Positions 35,887 through 47,599 of a DNA stretch of 64,000 nt are shown one piece after another. Source of the stretch: Zopfochytrium polystomum. Lineage: Eukaryota > Chytridiomycota > Chytridiomycetes > Chytridiales > Chytridiaceae. A program made the translations under genes and the position numbers. The DNA is taken from NCBI GenBank assembly GCA_025765615.1, contig JAIVFJ010000077.1, forward strand, positions 186,001-250,000, given 5' to 3'. How positions within the stretch are numbered: the first letter of the stretch is position 1; each line of letters starts with the position of its first letter. Below the pieces are notes generated by a model, which saw only the letters and a program-made list of their open reading frames with translations, was not told the origin of the DNA and ran no database searches.

Positions 35887-36656
35887 ATGGCGTTCGACGC
35901 GGTGAGGCAGCGCGCGATCGCGGGCCGGGAAGGAAGCACCCTCTCCATCGAAACACTGACTTTGCTTGGCGTGTTGCAGCTCGTGTTCCTGATTGCAGTC
36001 GTCCTTGCGGCTGTTCTCCTTTTCGCGATGGTGTTTTACGTGAGTTGCCACTGCCGCACATGGCATGCTGACAAAACTCTGTGCGAGACCATCCGTCTAA
36101 CGTACACTTGTTGCTCGCGCAACAGATCATCCTGTTTTCAGACTTGGAATGCGATTACATAAATCCGATCGATCTGTGCAATAAGCTGAATCAGGTGAAG
36201 ATTGCCTTAGTCTCCGCTGCACGGAGCTGATCGTGATATTCCAGTTCGTCCTGCCTGAGTTCGCTGCACACTGGTTCCTCGCTGCGATGTTCTTGCTCAG
36301 CGGATCCTGGATTTCGCTTCTACTGAACATTCCCCTGGCTGCTTTCCACGCTCACAAGTAGGGGTGTCCCTTTCAGAGCTTGGAACCTAATCGTTCTCGT
36401 GAAGGGTGTACCAGAATCGCCACATGTACGACGCAACGGAAATCTTCAGAACCCTGAGTGCGCACAAAAAGGAGGCCTTTTTCAAGCTGGCATTCTATCT
36501 CTTGAGCTTCTTCTTTTGTAAGTGGTCGCGAATTTTGAATTTCTCCGTGCTAATGCTGCATTGTTGAACTAGACCTTTACGTGAGTCGGAATACTTTGTA
36601 TTCGCATCTAACCGTTCTCCTCGCAGTGCATGATTGTTGCCCTCCTCGACAACTGA
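35887..36656 (+). CDS. Cornichon family ER cargo receptor
   Basis: Erv14/cornichon proteins load membrane cargo into COPII vesicles. Six exons join in phase: 35887-36039, 36126-36194, 36245-36357, 36405-36517, 36573-36580 and 36627-36656, giving 161 aa. The family motif ILFSDLECDYINPIDLCNKL is complete. It is followed by the second hydrophobic stretch and the conserved VYQNRHMYDATEIFRTL loop, then FKLAFYLLSFFFYLY and a short end. An N-terminal helix (LLGVLQLVFLIAVVLAAVLL) gives the first membrane segment. The fifth exon is only 8 bases (ACCTTTAC, completing FYLY). The N-terminus before the first helix is longer than in Erv14. Confidence 0.92.
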
Positions 36657-36718
36657 ACCTCTTCTTTTCAGCTCCTTTCTCGTTTCTTCTGGGTGGAGTC
36701 CTTTTTAAGAGTGACCTT

Positions 36719-37350
36719 TTATTTCGCTTTAAGCGTTTGTAACCATGCGTCAGAAAGGTCGTCCGTGTCCGTTATGTCGTAGACTTTCACAATGTCCAGA
36801 GCGCGAAAAACGTCTTGCTGACCAGACGCATACACCATCCTCAGCTTTTGGCGAAAGGGCTGAGTGTGAGCTACAGAAAAAGAGGCAATTGCGAACAATA
36901 CCTTATCACTCGCGTTTGGTGGAAGATAATAGATGCCTGGAATCAAAACAACGTGAGAAGAGACGCCTTGCCGCACAGCAGACGTTCAGCTTCACTCACC
37001 AATGAGCGGGAAAGAAACGCGACCATCTTCGTGCTTCAACTCATAGCTTATGACGATTAACCGCGGTGACGAATCGGGAAGCTCTTCCTGCAGATCCTCC
37101 ACGGTGCAGTCATCGAGGCGCTGTTGGACCGATGCCTGTGGAGGAGGGACTAAGAAATGGGGTGGATGCTCTCGAGCCGAGCAGGCCACGGCTGGGCTGA
37201 CAAAGACGCGCGTTTGGTTGGGCAGTTGCAGACCTGGAGAGTGTTCGGGTCGAGCTTGATAATCAGGCACGCCATGGTGCGCCCCTTGCGGAAGCGCAAG
37301 TCCTTGCCGGCGGCAACCACTTCGGGAGGCACAACAAATCCCGACGACAT
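36719..37350 (-). CDS. Glia maturation factor (GMF), ADF-homology protein
   Basis: GMF binds Arp2/3 and removes actin branches. Three exons join in phase: 37234-37350, 37000-37135 and 36719-36870, giving 134 aa, the family length. Landmarks are LRFRKGRTMACLIIKLD, then DLQEELPDSSPRLIVISYEL, KHEDGRVSFPLIG, and the C-terminal VYDITDTDDLSDAWLQTLK. This matches GMF rather than cofilin, which has a different helix after the central strands. An in-frame ATG three codons upstream of the chosen start is also possible. The gene is convergent with cornichon, whose stop lies about 60 bp away. Confidence 0.9.
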
Positions 37351-37593
37351 GGTGTGCACTTCTTGGCGTCGGGTGGCTTGGCAAAGAGAGATCTTTTTCG
37401 CTTTTCTCCTCCATTACCGCACGGACGGCGCCAAACACCTACGCCCTGCCACCCCGCACTCGCACCTGAACGGGGCGTTTCATGGAGGACGATGCAGAGA
37501 AACTGGTGAGAACCGTCCCCTCCCGCACCCGTGTTTCCTTTCAGTGATGCTGGTGCTGAACAATCACTTCCGTTCTTGTCACCTTCCGTCGTA

Positions 37594-40500
37594 ATGTCAT
37601 CGAAGGCGGTAAGCATCCCCCAGTCACGAATCCAATTACTAAACGTTCCCTTGAGGCTCTCGCGGCCGAAGCTGATCAAGCTACGGACTACTGGGCGGCA
37701 TATGTATGCTACGTTGAGCTGTGCGAGGTAAATGTCGGCTTTGTTCCCTCTCTCCTGCTACTTTGTTTTCTTTGGTTCACCGAAAATCCGTCCGTGTGTT
37801 GCCCAGCTTTTGCTCCGTCGCGGCAGAGGAAGCAATACGATCGGCGATGTCGTCCACAGCTACATTCTCCAAGCCGAGTCGATGAAACGGAAGGCGCTCG
37901 AGGCGAAACGCTCTGACCCCGGCACAGCCATGCGCCTTTCGGACGACCAGCAAACCCTTGCCCAGATTGTCGTGAGTTTCGTCATATTGCAAAGGCGAAC
38001 AAGAAAAAAAAAAAAAAAAAAAAAAAAAAGGAAAGAAAAAGGCCATGGCTCACAACTGACGATTTTGCCTGTGCCGGACAGTTCCTTGAGCGGTACGCGA
38101 AAGCGTTTGAACAGAAGCGCCAGTACATGACGGCGAACGCGATTCTCATTGCGCTGACGGACGTTATCATCCGAGGCTCCAAACGTAACTCCTGATTTAC
38201 GCAAGGCAGTATTTCGGCTCTCCATTAACGCGAAAACGTTGTGTCAGGCATGAAAGATGTCGCAATGAAGAAGAGGATCAATCAATCCCTGTCTCTTATT
38301 ATACGGCGAATTGAGGAAACAAAGCGCCTCAGCGTGGGCGAGGCCGTCGCACCGCCGACCGTGAAGGAGTACAAGCACTCGGAACTATCTCCGGGAGAGC
38401 TGGAGGTGCTGAGAAAAGCATCCTTCATCAATTCCAAGACGTTTTTGCCGTGGCTCGAGTCCGACCTCCACGATCAATTTTGGTCCAAAGATCTGTTCAC
38501 GGATCCCGACGGCTTGCTGAAGCTGTCACGGAGCCAAGAAGAGATTTTAGGAGGCTGGAAGAGACCGTGGGAAATAATGAAGAATCCCCACATGATTTAT
38601 TTGGTGTCAGGATCGGTATTGATACAAGTAAGGTCTTCTATGGACGCAAACAGTTCCAAACGGTGCTCGTGTAGGATGTTGTTACGGACTGCTCATTCGT
38701 GGCCTCGCTCTGCGTAAGCGCAGCATATGAACGGAGATTCAGGACTCAAGTAAGTTTAGATTGAAAGTGTGCTTTGGACGAGAAGTGAATCAATCTAAAA
38801 TTAAACTTGTCCAGCTGATCACGTCGTGTATTTATCCACAAGATGAAAATGGAAACCCTATGTGGAATCCTTTTGGAAAATATGTTGTAAGACTTTTCTT
38901 TAACGGCATTCAACGAAAGGTTTGCATCGCTGTATTGGGAATTAATTTATTTAACTGACCAGAAATGCAGATAGGTAAAATGTCAGTCTTGCCGAGTGGT
39001 CAACCTTGCTAAAATGCCCCATGCCCCAGTTGTGGACGATCTTTTACCTGTAAATAAAGAAGGTGTTGCTCATACTCGACGATTTTGCCCAGTGCTGGCT
39101 AACAACGCGTGTTTCAAAGGGAAGCTGATGTGCACGCACTCTTCCAACAAAGATGAACTTTGGAGCTCTATAATAGAAAAAGCTTACATGAAGCTTATGG
39201 GAGGCTATGACTTTCTTGGCTCGTGAGTTATCCAAAATCTTTTTTTTTTCTGTGTTGCTTAACGTATTTGAACAGGAATTCGGGCGTGGACTTGCACTGT
39301 GAGAGCTTCGTCAATTTCCAGCGCCGAACTTACGGATTTGTGCCTCCTCAGCTCTGACAGGATGGATTCCCGAGCACCTATTCATAAATGAGAAAGAATT
39401 CAAGCCAGATGCGGAATGGAACCGGCTGCTACAAGGGTTCAACCATGGGGAGGTCTTGATAACAGTCGCAACGGTTCGCAGTTTCGGTGGCTGCACTCTT
39501 TTTTTCCACACTGAGCATCAATCCAGGGTGGCCTTTCAGATCAAACATCAGAGGACGTAGGGTTAGTTCCTGGCCATTCCTATGCTGGTAAATTGTTGTT
39601 AGTACAACCTTCAAAATCACTAATTTTCAACCCAGTTCTGGACGTGCGTGAGGTTCAAGGACAGCGACTGATGCAGGTCCGTTTCTGTCCACACAATATG
39701 CACGCAAGGCTCACTTTCTTCCAAGCTGAAAAACCCTTGGAGCCATCGCCGGTGGAAAGGTGCGTTTAATGAACCACCAGCAGTATTATTTGTCAATGCT
39801 CCGCAAAACACTTAGGTGCATTTTCGCACCTTGATGAGAAAAACTGGACTCCCTCGTTGCGCGAAGCGGTGAATTTCAACCAATTGGCTGCCTTTCAGTT
39901 CGATGACGGTGGGTTTGCTGAGTTCCTATTTTTTTTTCTCGTTGGACTGTAACAAGTGGGACAGGAATCTTTTGGATAAACTTTGAATCCGTGTGCGAAT
40001 TTTTCACATCACTCCATTTGAACTGGTGATGGTCTACTCTCTTTTTTCTCTCTGGGTCTAAATTGCAAGCAGGAATCCGGAGAAATTCCGCTTCAGGCAC
40101 GCCCTGCACTTGTATGTTTGTCATATTGCTGCTTTATATGCGTCTGATCCACTGCTCAGCGGCTGGCCATCAATGGAGGTTGTGTCGACGACAACACCTG
40201 ACACCTTCACTTTTGGTACATTTTAGATAAGTTCCACTCTGTTTTCTTGAAACTAACCTTGCGCAGGGAACAACCCACAATATGGACGTACGTTCATTCC
40301 AGATCTGCGCCTGTAACGTGCGTCTGTAACTTGCCCCTTTTGCAGTCGAACTTGATGTGAAAGACGAAGAATCTTCATTGATTTGGCTATTACTGACGAA
40401 GCACGTAAACCGAGCGGTGAAGTGAGATCTGTCAACTAAATTTTGAACTTAAACGACGCCATTGATGCAGGAGGAGAACCAGGATTTCATAGCAATCCAC

Positions 40501-41379
40501 ATTTTTGCCGACACGGACTGTGAACGAGTGTACTACCCAGATGTGTACACGCCGGTCCATCGGGGAATGTACATTAACAGGTAAGCGGGTCAGTCAGTCA
40601 ATCATGGGTGGAGTACAAACGTCTCATTGCTGTACCACACAGCACTCACGTCCTGGCATCATTTAATGGCCTCGTCGGCCTTCACCGATACTCTCTCGTA
40701 GTTTCGCAGCTTGGGCCTCCGAAGCCGCTCTCCTTTACTCTCCGCGCGTATGGAATGTCACCCTTTCTGATGGGACCTATCAACAACTCGTACTCATTCG
40801 AGACCAAGGTGAGCGCGGCCTTGCGAACTTCTACAGAGAGAGAACACCGAACTTGATTTCTTTGCAACAGGTCCGAGGGTCGTGGACGGACCAAACGGCT
40901 GGTGGCTCGCAGGCACACTTGTCGTTTATGAAGAACCCAAACTTCTCCCTGTCGATTCCTCCAGGGGCCCGCGAGGTGTCGCTTTTGATAATGCTCGAGA
41001 CCGATCTGCACGATCCGATTAACATCAAGCTGTTTGACGGGATTGGTAGAATATTCAGGTGATACATCCATTCGTGCTGATTCACCTGGACAGCTTCATT
41101 TGTTACCGGTTTTTTTTTTTTTGTTTTTTTTTTGGTTTTTTTTTTTTTTTTGTTTTTTGTTCACCCCATCTTTGGTTTTCAATCAGCGTGCTCTCGCGTG
41201 AGAACCGATTTGTTGCAGACTCTGGAGACTACCGCTTCAAGTTTTGCTTCTTTGAGCGCAAGGTCGCGCCGGGCGGAGCGTTCACGCTTGTGCCATCGAC
41301 GTTTGGGCCGGGAGTGTGCGGGTCGTTCACCATGACGCTGAGGTCGTCGTGTCGGATTGGGGTGATGCCCATCCCATGA
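37594..41379 (+). CDS. Calpain-7 / PalB (Rim13)-type cysteine protease
   Basis: Calpain-like protease of the ESCRT-linked Rim/Pal pathway; in fungi it cleaves the PacC/Rim101 pH regulator. The first exon is very short (MSSKA). Exon 37656-37727 begins an MIT domain (ALAAEADQATDYWAAYVCYV) that continues through QAESMKRKALEAK and FLERYAKAFEQK, and would bind ESCRT-III. The protease core starts at VVTDCSFVASLC, with the catalytic Cys. It continues with ITSCIYPQDENG, IEKAYMKLMGGYDF and VDLHSLTGWIPEHL. HSYAVLDVRE holds the catalytic His and LKNPWSHRRWKG the Asn/Trp region. Two C-terminal beta domains follow, the last ending at 41379. About 20 short exons are needed. The junction before VVDDLLPVNKEG does not keep phase with ordinary sites. 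Confidence 0.9.
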
Positions 41380-41549
41380 AGGGAGGGAATGTTGTAATGT
41401 TATTAGTGTTCACCAACCCCAAACGGAAATGGGAGGCCCAGCCTTTCATTGTTCGTGGGGTTAGCCGCGCGGACGTCTCTCTGTCTCTGTCTCTGCCTCT
41501 GTCTCTCCGTCGCTGGAATCAACGCAAATCCAACAAAAAAATCCCGACC

Positions 41550-44500
41550 ATGAACTTCGACGGCAGCGGCGTTGACGACGTCGACGCTGCAGCTGCGGCC
41601 GCAGCTGCTGGTGCACTTCGCACTCCCTCCCACTTCGACGTCGGGATGCTTCCATTCGCCATACTCGGTGGCGGCGGCGGCGAGGACGATCCCGCCAACG
41701 GCATCGCCAGCGGCAACGACGGCGACGACGGCGCCCGCAACTCGCGCGCAGACGCGGCTGGGCCGGGAGCGGACCATCTCCGCAACCATATCAACCTCGG
41801 CAACAACATGTTACCTGGCCCCGGTTTCGAGCCAAACACGATGGGCAACCTGGGCGCCGCCTCCAGCAGCAACAGCGGCGGCCCGTTGTCCGGCGGCAAC
41901 ATCGGTGGCTCGATTCCCCTTGGAGCACTCACCCACTTTCCGCGCACCTCCACTTCCAACAGCCCCTTCAACTCTCCCCAGACCTCAATACCCTTGCCAC
42001 CTCATACACGCCGCGCGGACATTCCCCTGTTCGACCGCTACAACCCAAACAACCAGCAGCTCCGCCCGTCTCCCCAGCAGTTTCCGCAGCAGAACTTCTA
42101 TAACCTGCCGCCGCGGCCTGTCCAAGATGGCTCTTCACACCCCTCCGCTTTTGCACCTCGCTTTGACAACCCCTACGCCTCTGCGCCGCCACCACCAGAG
42201 GACGACTTTGGTGTTGCCGACGACGACGACGGGATTGACGACGAGGACTCTGACGACGACGACGATGCTCCGCATGATCTGCTGATCGAGATGGGCCCGC
42301 TGCTGGGACCCAACGGGCAACCACAAAGGAATGACGCGCGATCGCAGAAACGCTCCCTGTTCCCTGCTCCAACGCAATTCTCTCAGACGACAACAGGTCC
42401 TTCAACCGCAACTGCAACGCCATCGCCACCGGGACGCCGAACGTTGGTCGGATTATCAAGCGGTGGCAGCAGCGGGGATGGACCGGCTGGGGGATTTGGC
42501 CCCAGTCTGGGGCGAATGCTTGGCGCCGTGGGGAGCAGCAATCCAAACAGCGCTGGCATCAACGGCACTCGGAGCCAGCCGCAGCGTAGGGTTCTGTTTG
42601 GCCGATCTCCTGCGTCGATTGCTCGAACGCGGCGTGACGGTGAGGACTCGGGCGATACTGCGGGTGCGAACGTGAGCGGAAGGGGAAATTCAAGAAGTGC
42701 AACCGCGTGGAGAGTCTGGAACGAAACACGCAACCTGGATGAGTTCCTCTCCAGGGTAAGAGGTTGCCTCCTCACCGACGACTTTACTGAGATTGATGGA
42801 TGCCTTGTTGTTTGCAGGTGTACGAGTACTTTCTGGATAAAGGCTACACGTGCTGTCTGCTTTCTCGAATCTGCAACTTATGGTAACGTCCGCCTGTTAC
42901 AGATTTCTGAATATGAACTAACTCTGGGAACAGTATCCTCGCGTTTATTATATGGTTCTCCACCTTTTTAGCCTACTGTGTGGATTACCGCTTGATAGCA
43001 AAGGAACGCACGTTGGTGGAAGTTCTGCGGCCACAGTGTGTTAAAAAGTAGGAGGTGGGAATGACTACGATGAGGTTTCTAATTTTCGCGTTTCAGCATT
43101 CACGGATTGTCGGCATTGCTGTTGGTCACATTCAGCATATGGTGGGTTTGGCAGGCTTTCCGCCTTATTCTCGACATTCCTCGACTGTGGGAGATGAAGG
43201 TTTTCTATGAAGAATTACTGGAGATTGCCGAGGTGAGCAGCCCTTATGATTGTATTTGTTCGCTTAAACCCGATTGCAGGGCGCTATGGACAGCCTGGAA
43301 TGGCAGGAAGTCGTCGACAAGCTTGTAAAGTTGAAGTCCAGCACTGACGGGGAAGCACAGTCGCGTCGAACCGAGCGCTTGGACGCATTCGCTATTGCCA
43401 ATCGCATCATGAGAAAGGAAAACTACCTGATCGCCTTATTCAACAAAGACATTCTTGATTTGCGGTTGCCTTATATGGGGAGCAAGCAGATGCTTACCAA
43501 AATTATCGAATGGAATCTCTCCTTTTGCATAATCGCGTATCTCTTCGACGATAACGGCTCAGTTAGAAAGCGATTCTTGAAGGAAAGCAATCGGTAAGAT
43601 TGATTTCTATTCGATTGATTTTTTCTAACCAAAGGAGGCAGGCTTCGGCTCGTCACAGGGTTCGTACTTCCACAAGTGTTTAATTTTCTGATGTTCGAGC
43701 AGGTTGCAAAAAAGATTCACAATGATGGCTCTGTTGAATCTACTGTTCGCGCCATTCCTGCTGGTGCTCATGATTCTTTACTTTTTGTTCCGCTCAGCCG
43801 AGGTGAGTCTCCAGGCAGAGCGGTATTGTCAGTAATACTTGCGCTTCTCAAGGAATACCAAAAAGACCCATCATCGCTTGGCGCTCGACAATACACACCA
43901 TACGCCCGATGGAAATTCAGAGAATTCAACGAGCTGCCTCATGTGTTTCAGCGGCGCCTAAGTCGCAGCTACCCAAATGCCTCAAAGTACTTGGAACAAT
44001 TTCCAAAGCGACGTATCATCATACTTGCACGGTAAGCGCAACAAAAACCAAATGGATCCTAACGTGATTCCCTCCGTCAGATTTGTATCATTCATCGCAG
44101 GAGCATTTGCAGCTGCTCTTGCTGCGATAACGATCATCGACCAGGACATCCTAATGGGTTTCGAAATCTCGCCTGGTCGCTCGGCTCTCTTTTACATCAC
44201 CGTTTTTGGGGGAATCCTAGCTGCTAGCAGAAGCCTCACCCCGGACGAAAACCAGATATTTGAGCCTGAGCGGATCATACGCGAGGTTGCAGAGGACACT
44301 CATTACTTGCCGGAGACTTGGCGCGGGAAATTGCACACGGAGGAGGCAAGCTTTCCCACCATCAGTCTTCGTTTTCTCCACTAACGAGTCCATCAGGTCA
44401 AAGCAGAGTTCTCCGCACTGTTTGACTTTAAGCTCCTTGTATTCGTCCAAGAGATTTTTAGCGTGCTGTACGCCCCCATCATACTGTACTACTCCCTTCC

Positions 44501-45105
44501 GAAATGCAGCGAAGACATTATCGACTTTTGTCGGGACTTTACGGTTCAGATGGACTCGATCGGGTACGTCTGCAGCTTTGCCGTGTTCAACCTTCGCGCC
44601 CACGGGAATCCCAAATACGGTGCCCCCACGGAGGCCAGCAACGACCACCTCATGACAAAGGAAGGGAAGATGGAACAGTCGTTTGTGTACTTTAAAGCAA
44701 ACAACCCAAAGTGGGAGCCCGGCACGGACGGCAGCCAGTTCTTGCAGACTCTTTCGAGAGCGTCGCGCTTGCCGATATTCAACGCGGAAGCCTCGCCCTC
44801 GATGGAGAATTCCGTGTTCCGACCTCGGGTATGCCGGGAGTGGTGTCGCCAAAAAGACTTTTGCTAATGCTTCTCTCTTTTCGCAAATGAAAAAAAAAAT
44901 TAAAACGAAAATAAAAAATAAATCCGGTGAACAACGAAACTACTAGCGGCAACAGCAGAGACCAACGTTGCAAGATGCCGCCGTTCGGCCCATCTCGGAG
45001 TCGGCTCTTGGTGTTTCCGAGTACGAAGGTGACGAGCGTGCAGGCCGTCTGTTTGGGCTTTTGGACGCTGTGTACCAGGCCAACCAGCGCGGATTCAATT
45101 TGTAA
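41550..45105 (+). CDS. ATG9: ATG9, autophagy lipid scramblase
   Basis: ATG9 is the multispanning scramblase of autophagy vesicles; it spreads lipid delivered by ATG2 across the bilayer. The first exon (41550-42755) encodes about 400 residues of disordered, Pro/Gly/Asn- and Asp-rich tail, ending at the conserved start of the core ([13 protein letters not shown]). Core landmarks are [11 protein letters not shown], the cytosolic re-entrant helices ([32 protein letters not shown]), [30 protein letters not shown] and [17 protein letters not shown] second long block ([40 protein letters not shown]) follows. The last exon ends [16 protein letters not shown] with the stop at 45103-45105. Confidence 0.95.
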
Positions 45106-45155
45106 AGTCAAGTTCGTTAGGGCACTACGCCGGTGAAATGGGGAAAACACAAAAC

Positions 45156-45181
<26 letters not shown>
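45156..45181. repeat. A run downstream of ATG9
   Basis: A homopolymeric A tract (about 26 bases) lies about 50 bp after the ATG9 stop. It is not preceded by coding sequence and may be a microsatellite rather than a retroposition scar. Confidence 0.9.
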
Positions 45182-45186
<5 letters not shown>

Positions 45187-45414
45187 AAGAACCAGTAGCA
45201 GCAGAGGAAGCTTCTTCGGCGAAGCTTGGTTTTTGCTTGTGACAGCAAGCAAGCAAACAAGGAGCTATACGGAGGAAGAGCAGGGGGCAAGCACCGTATG
45301 TGTTCGCGTTCACACTTTGTACAGTGTGCATTGTTTGCAAGTGGGGTGGTCGTTTCAAAGCCAAGTGTTTTTCGTTTTCCTTGTTTTGTTCCTTTTTCCA
45401 CGCCCATCATCACC

Positions 45415-46963
45415 ATGCGTCGCACCAACAGCAGCAGCACTAGCAGCATCAGACGCGGCAACCGCGCACCGTCCGCGCGAACAGCGTCCATCCTCCTTTG
45501 CATCGCGCTCATCGTCGCCGCCTTGTTTGCCGTCGTTGCGCCAGCCCCCGCCGCCGCCGCTTCCATCGATCAGGTCGCCGTGAAAATCACCCAGAAGGAC
45601 GGCTCCAAGAAGACTTCCGCCTCGTACGTTGTTGGACGCGCTCGCTCTTCTACCCCTCCCACGCATCCCTCTCGACCCACCCGCTCCAGACGATCGCCTC
45701 TCGCTGCGCGGCTTCTAGCCGGCATTTTGAGTTTGGGGCGTCGAATCCCGGACGGGTGGATCGCGGGCATTGCCCGACGCGCGCGCCGCCAGTCCCACCT
45801 ATGCCAAGAAATGCTGACCTTCGTGAACACACCGCACCACCCCTCTAAAAAAAAAACCCCCCCGGCATAATCAAACCCAGCGCAACCTTCCCGTCGCCGA
45901 TGGCGAAAGAGCTGTCTCTCGCCCCGACGGATGCCCTTACGATCGCCCTTCAGATTTCCGCCAAATCCTCCGACAACGACGACCTTCCCCTTGCGCAGCA
46001 AGTTGTCTTGGCGCTCTCCGGGGCCTCCACCGAGGCCACGGCCGTCATAGAGGCTGGCTCGAACGGCCGATACGAACTTGTGCTGGTAAGGTTTGCGGGG
46101 CGGAAGGAGGGATGCGAAGACTGGGACTTCGTTTACGAACACGTTGGAGTCCCACTCGTGTTTGAGCCACGTTTTGCCCAGAACTTAAAACGGTCACTTT
46201 CGGTTACTTTCTTTCCCTCTTCCTCCCCCCTCCAAACAAAAAAATAATAAAACACCCAGGACCTTGCCCGCATCGGCACCCTTGACTCCGTTAAGAACAA
46301 CCCGGGAACCTACGAAGCCACGGTGTACGTTTCCGGCGGCAACTTTGGCACACCCGTCGCGTACCGCATCGCCACCGTCACCGTCACCGGGTCGTCCGAC
46401 AACGCCGCCGCATCGGTCGACAAGACCTACGCCCCAAAGCCAGAGATCCACCACGTCTTTAGGCCCGACGAAAAAATGCCGCCCGTCGCCCTGTCTCAGC
46501 TGTTTTCCCTGCTCGTCCTTGCGCCGTGGGGGTTGCTGGCGATACTGGTGAGTTGGAGTGTGGGTGGTTTCGTAGGTGTGAGAAGAGAAAGGTGATGTAG
46601 GAATGGGGGAGTGGGACATGGTGCTTATTGGTTGGGCCGATGTTGCCTCCTTCGCTCTGCCCGCGGTAGTTTTTCTCCGACGCGCTATTTTCTCCCTTCT
46701 GACCGGAACCTCCCCCTCTTCCCCCCCGTCTTCAGTGGCTGTCGATCGGCGTCAACGTTTCAAACCTCTTCGCGTCGGCCTCCAACTTTTTCTGGGGCAC
46801 GTCCTTCATCGTGTCGCTGGCGGCAACCCTCGGACTGTACTACGTCTACTGGCTACAGCTGAATATGTTCCAGTTCCTCGGGTACGGCACCGTCCTGTGG
46901 TTTGTCACTGCTGCCATCGGGTGGCGCGCGCTTGTCGCGCGTGCGGCGTTCCGCCTGAAGTGA
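45415..46963 (+). CDS. SWP1: Ribophorin II / Swp1, oligosaccharyltransferase subunit
   Basis: Subunit of the ER complex that transfers N-glycans to nascent proteins. Four exons join in phase: 45415-45623, 45881-46085, 46260-46547 and 46736-46963, giving 309 aa. A signal-anchor (ILLCIALIVAALFAVVAPAP) leads into a lumenal region with SIDQVAVKIT and AKELSLAPTDALTIALQI. Further landmarks are NNPGTYEATVYVSGG and the family motif EIHHVFRPDEKMPP just before the first C-terminal membrane helix. Three C-terminal helices follow (FSLLVLAPWGLLAILV; SLAATLGLYYVYWLQLNMFQ; VLWFVTAAIGW). It is shorter than animal ribophorin II, as in other fungi. Confidence 0.9.
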
Positions 46964-47136
46964 ACGAGCTTTTTTTTTGTTTTTTTGTTTTCCCCCTTCG
47001 CCGAGGGTGTTTGTGTGTTGTGTGTGTGTGTGTGTGTGAGCGTGTGAGCGTGCGCGTGTGTGTGTGCACCTTGTTTGAGGAATTGGAGGGAGCTCATTTT
47101 GTGCTGGTGCTGATTTCGCTGCGAGGATTCAAAAGG

Positions 47137-47174
<38 letters not shown>

Positions 47175-47374
47175 AGGGTGGGGAGATTCTGGAGCACGCC
47201 GCTACACGCGGCTCGCTCCATTTGCGACGCCTTCCGCGCGTGAAGCAATAAAGAGTTTTGCGCGCAAGGTCTCGGAGGGTCTTTTCGGGTTTTTGTTTTA
47301 TGGTCGGCTCTTGAATCTTCATGGATTGGCTTGATGTTTAAATGTTTCTGCGCGAGTGGAGAAAGTAAGTATGT

Positions 47375-47420
<46 letters not shown>

Positions 47421-47590
47421 GTTTGTGAGATTGAATAAAAGAGCGTCCACAATATCGTGTCTCTCTCTCGCTCTCTTCTTCGTTTCTTTCTTTCTTTCAA
47501 GCGCAAAAGGAACAAAGAAAAAGAAAAGAAAAAAGGGAAAAAAAAAAAAAAAAAAAAAAAGAAAAACGCGCGATCGTGTCCTCTCCTTCT
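46964..47590. repeat. Repeat-rich intergenic region
   Basis: This region holds GT runs (about 47013-47070), a GA run (about 47136-47170), a second GT run (about 47379-47419) and A-rich tracts (about 47507-47561). It separates the Swp1 stop from the polyprenyl synthase start. Frames here are repeat artefacts (His-Thr, Ser-Leu, Cys-Val strings). Confidence 0.85.
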
Positions 47591-47599
47591 GCCCGCCCA

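Noticed and set aside
45140..45190. A run after ATG9 as a retrocopy tail
   Set aside because: No processed coding copy or target-site duplication is visible, and similar runs occur in introns throughout the window.
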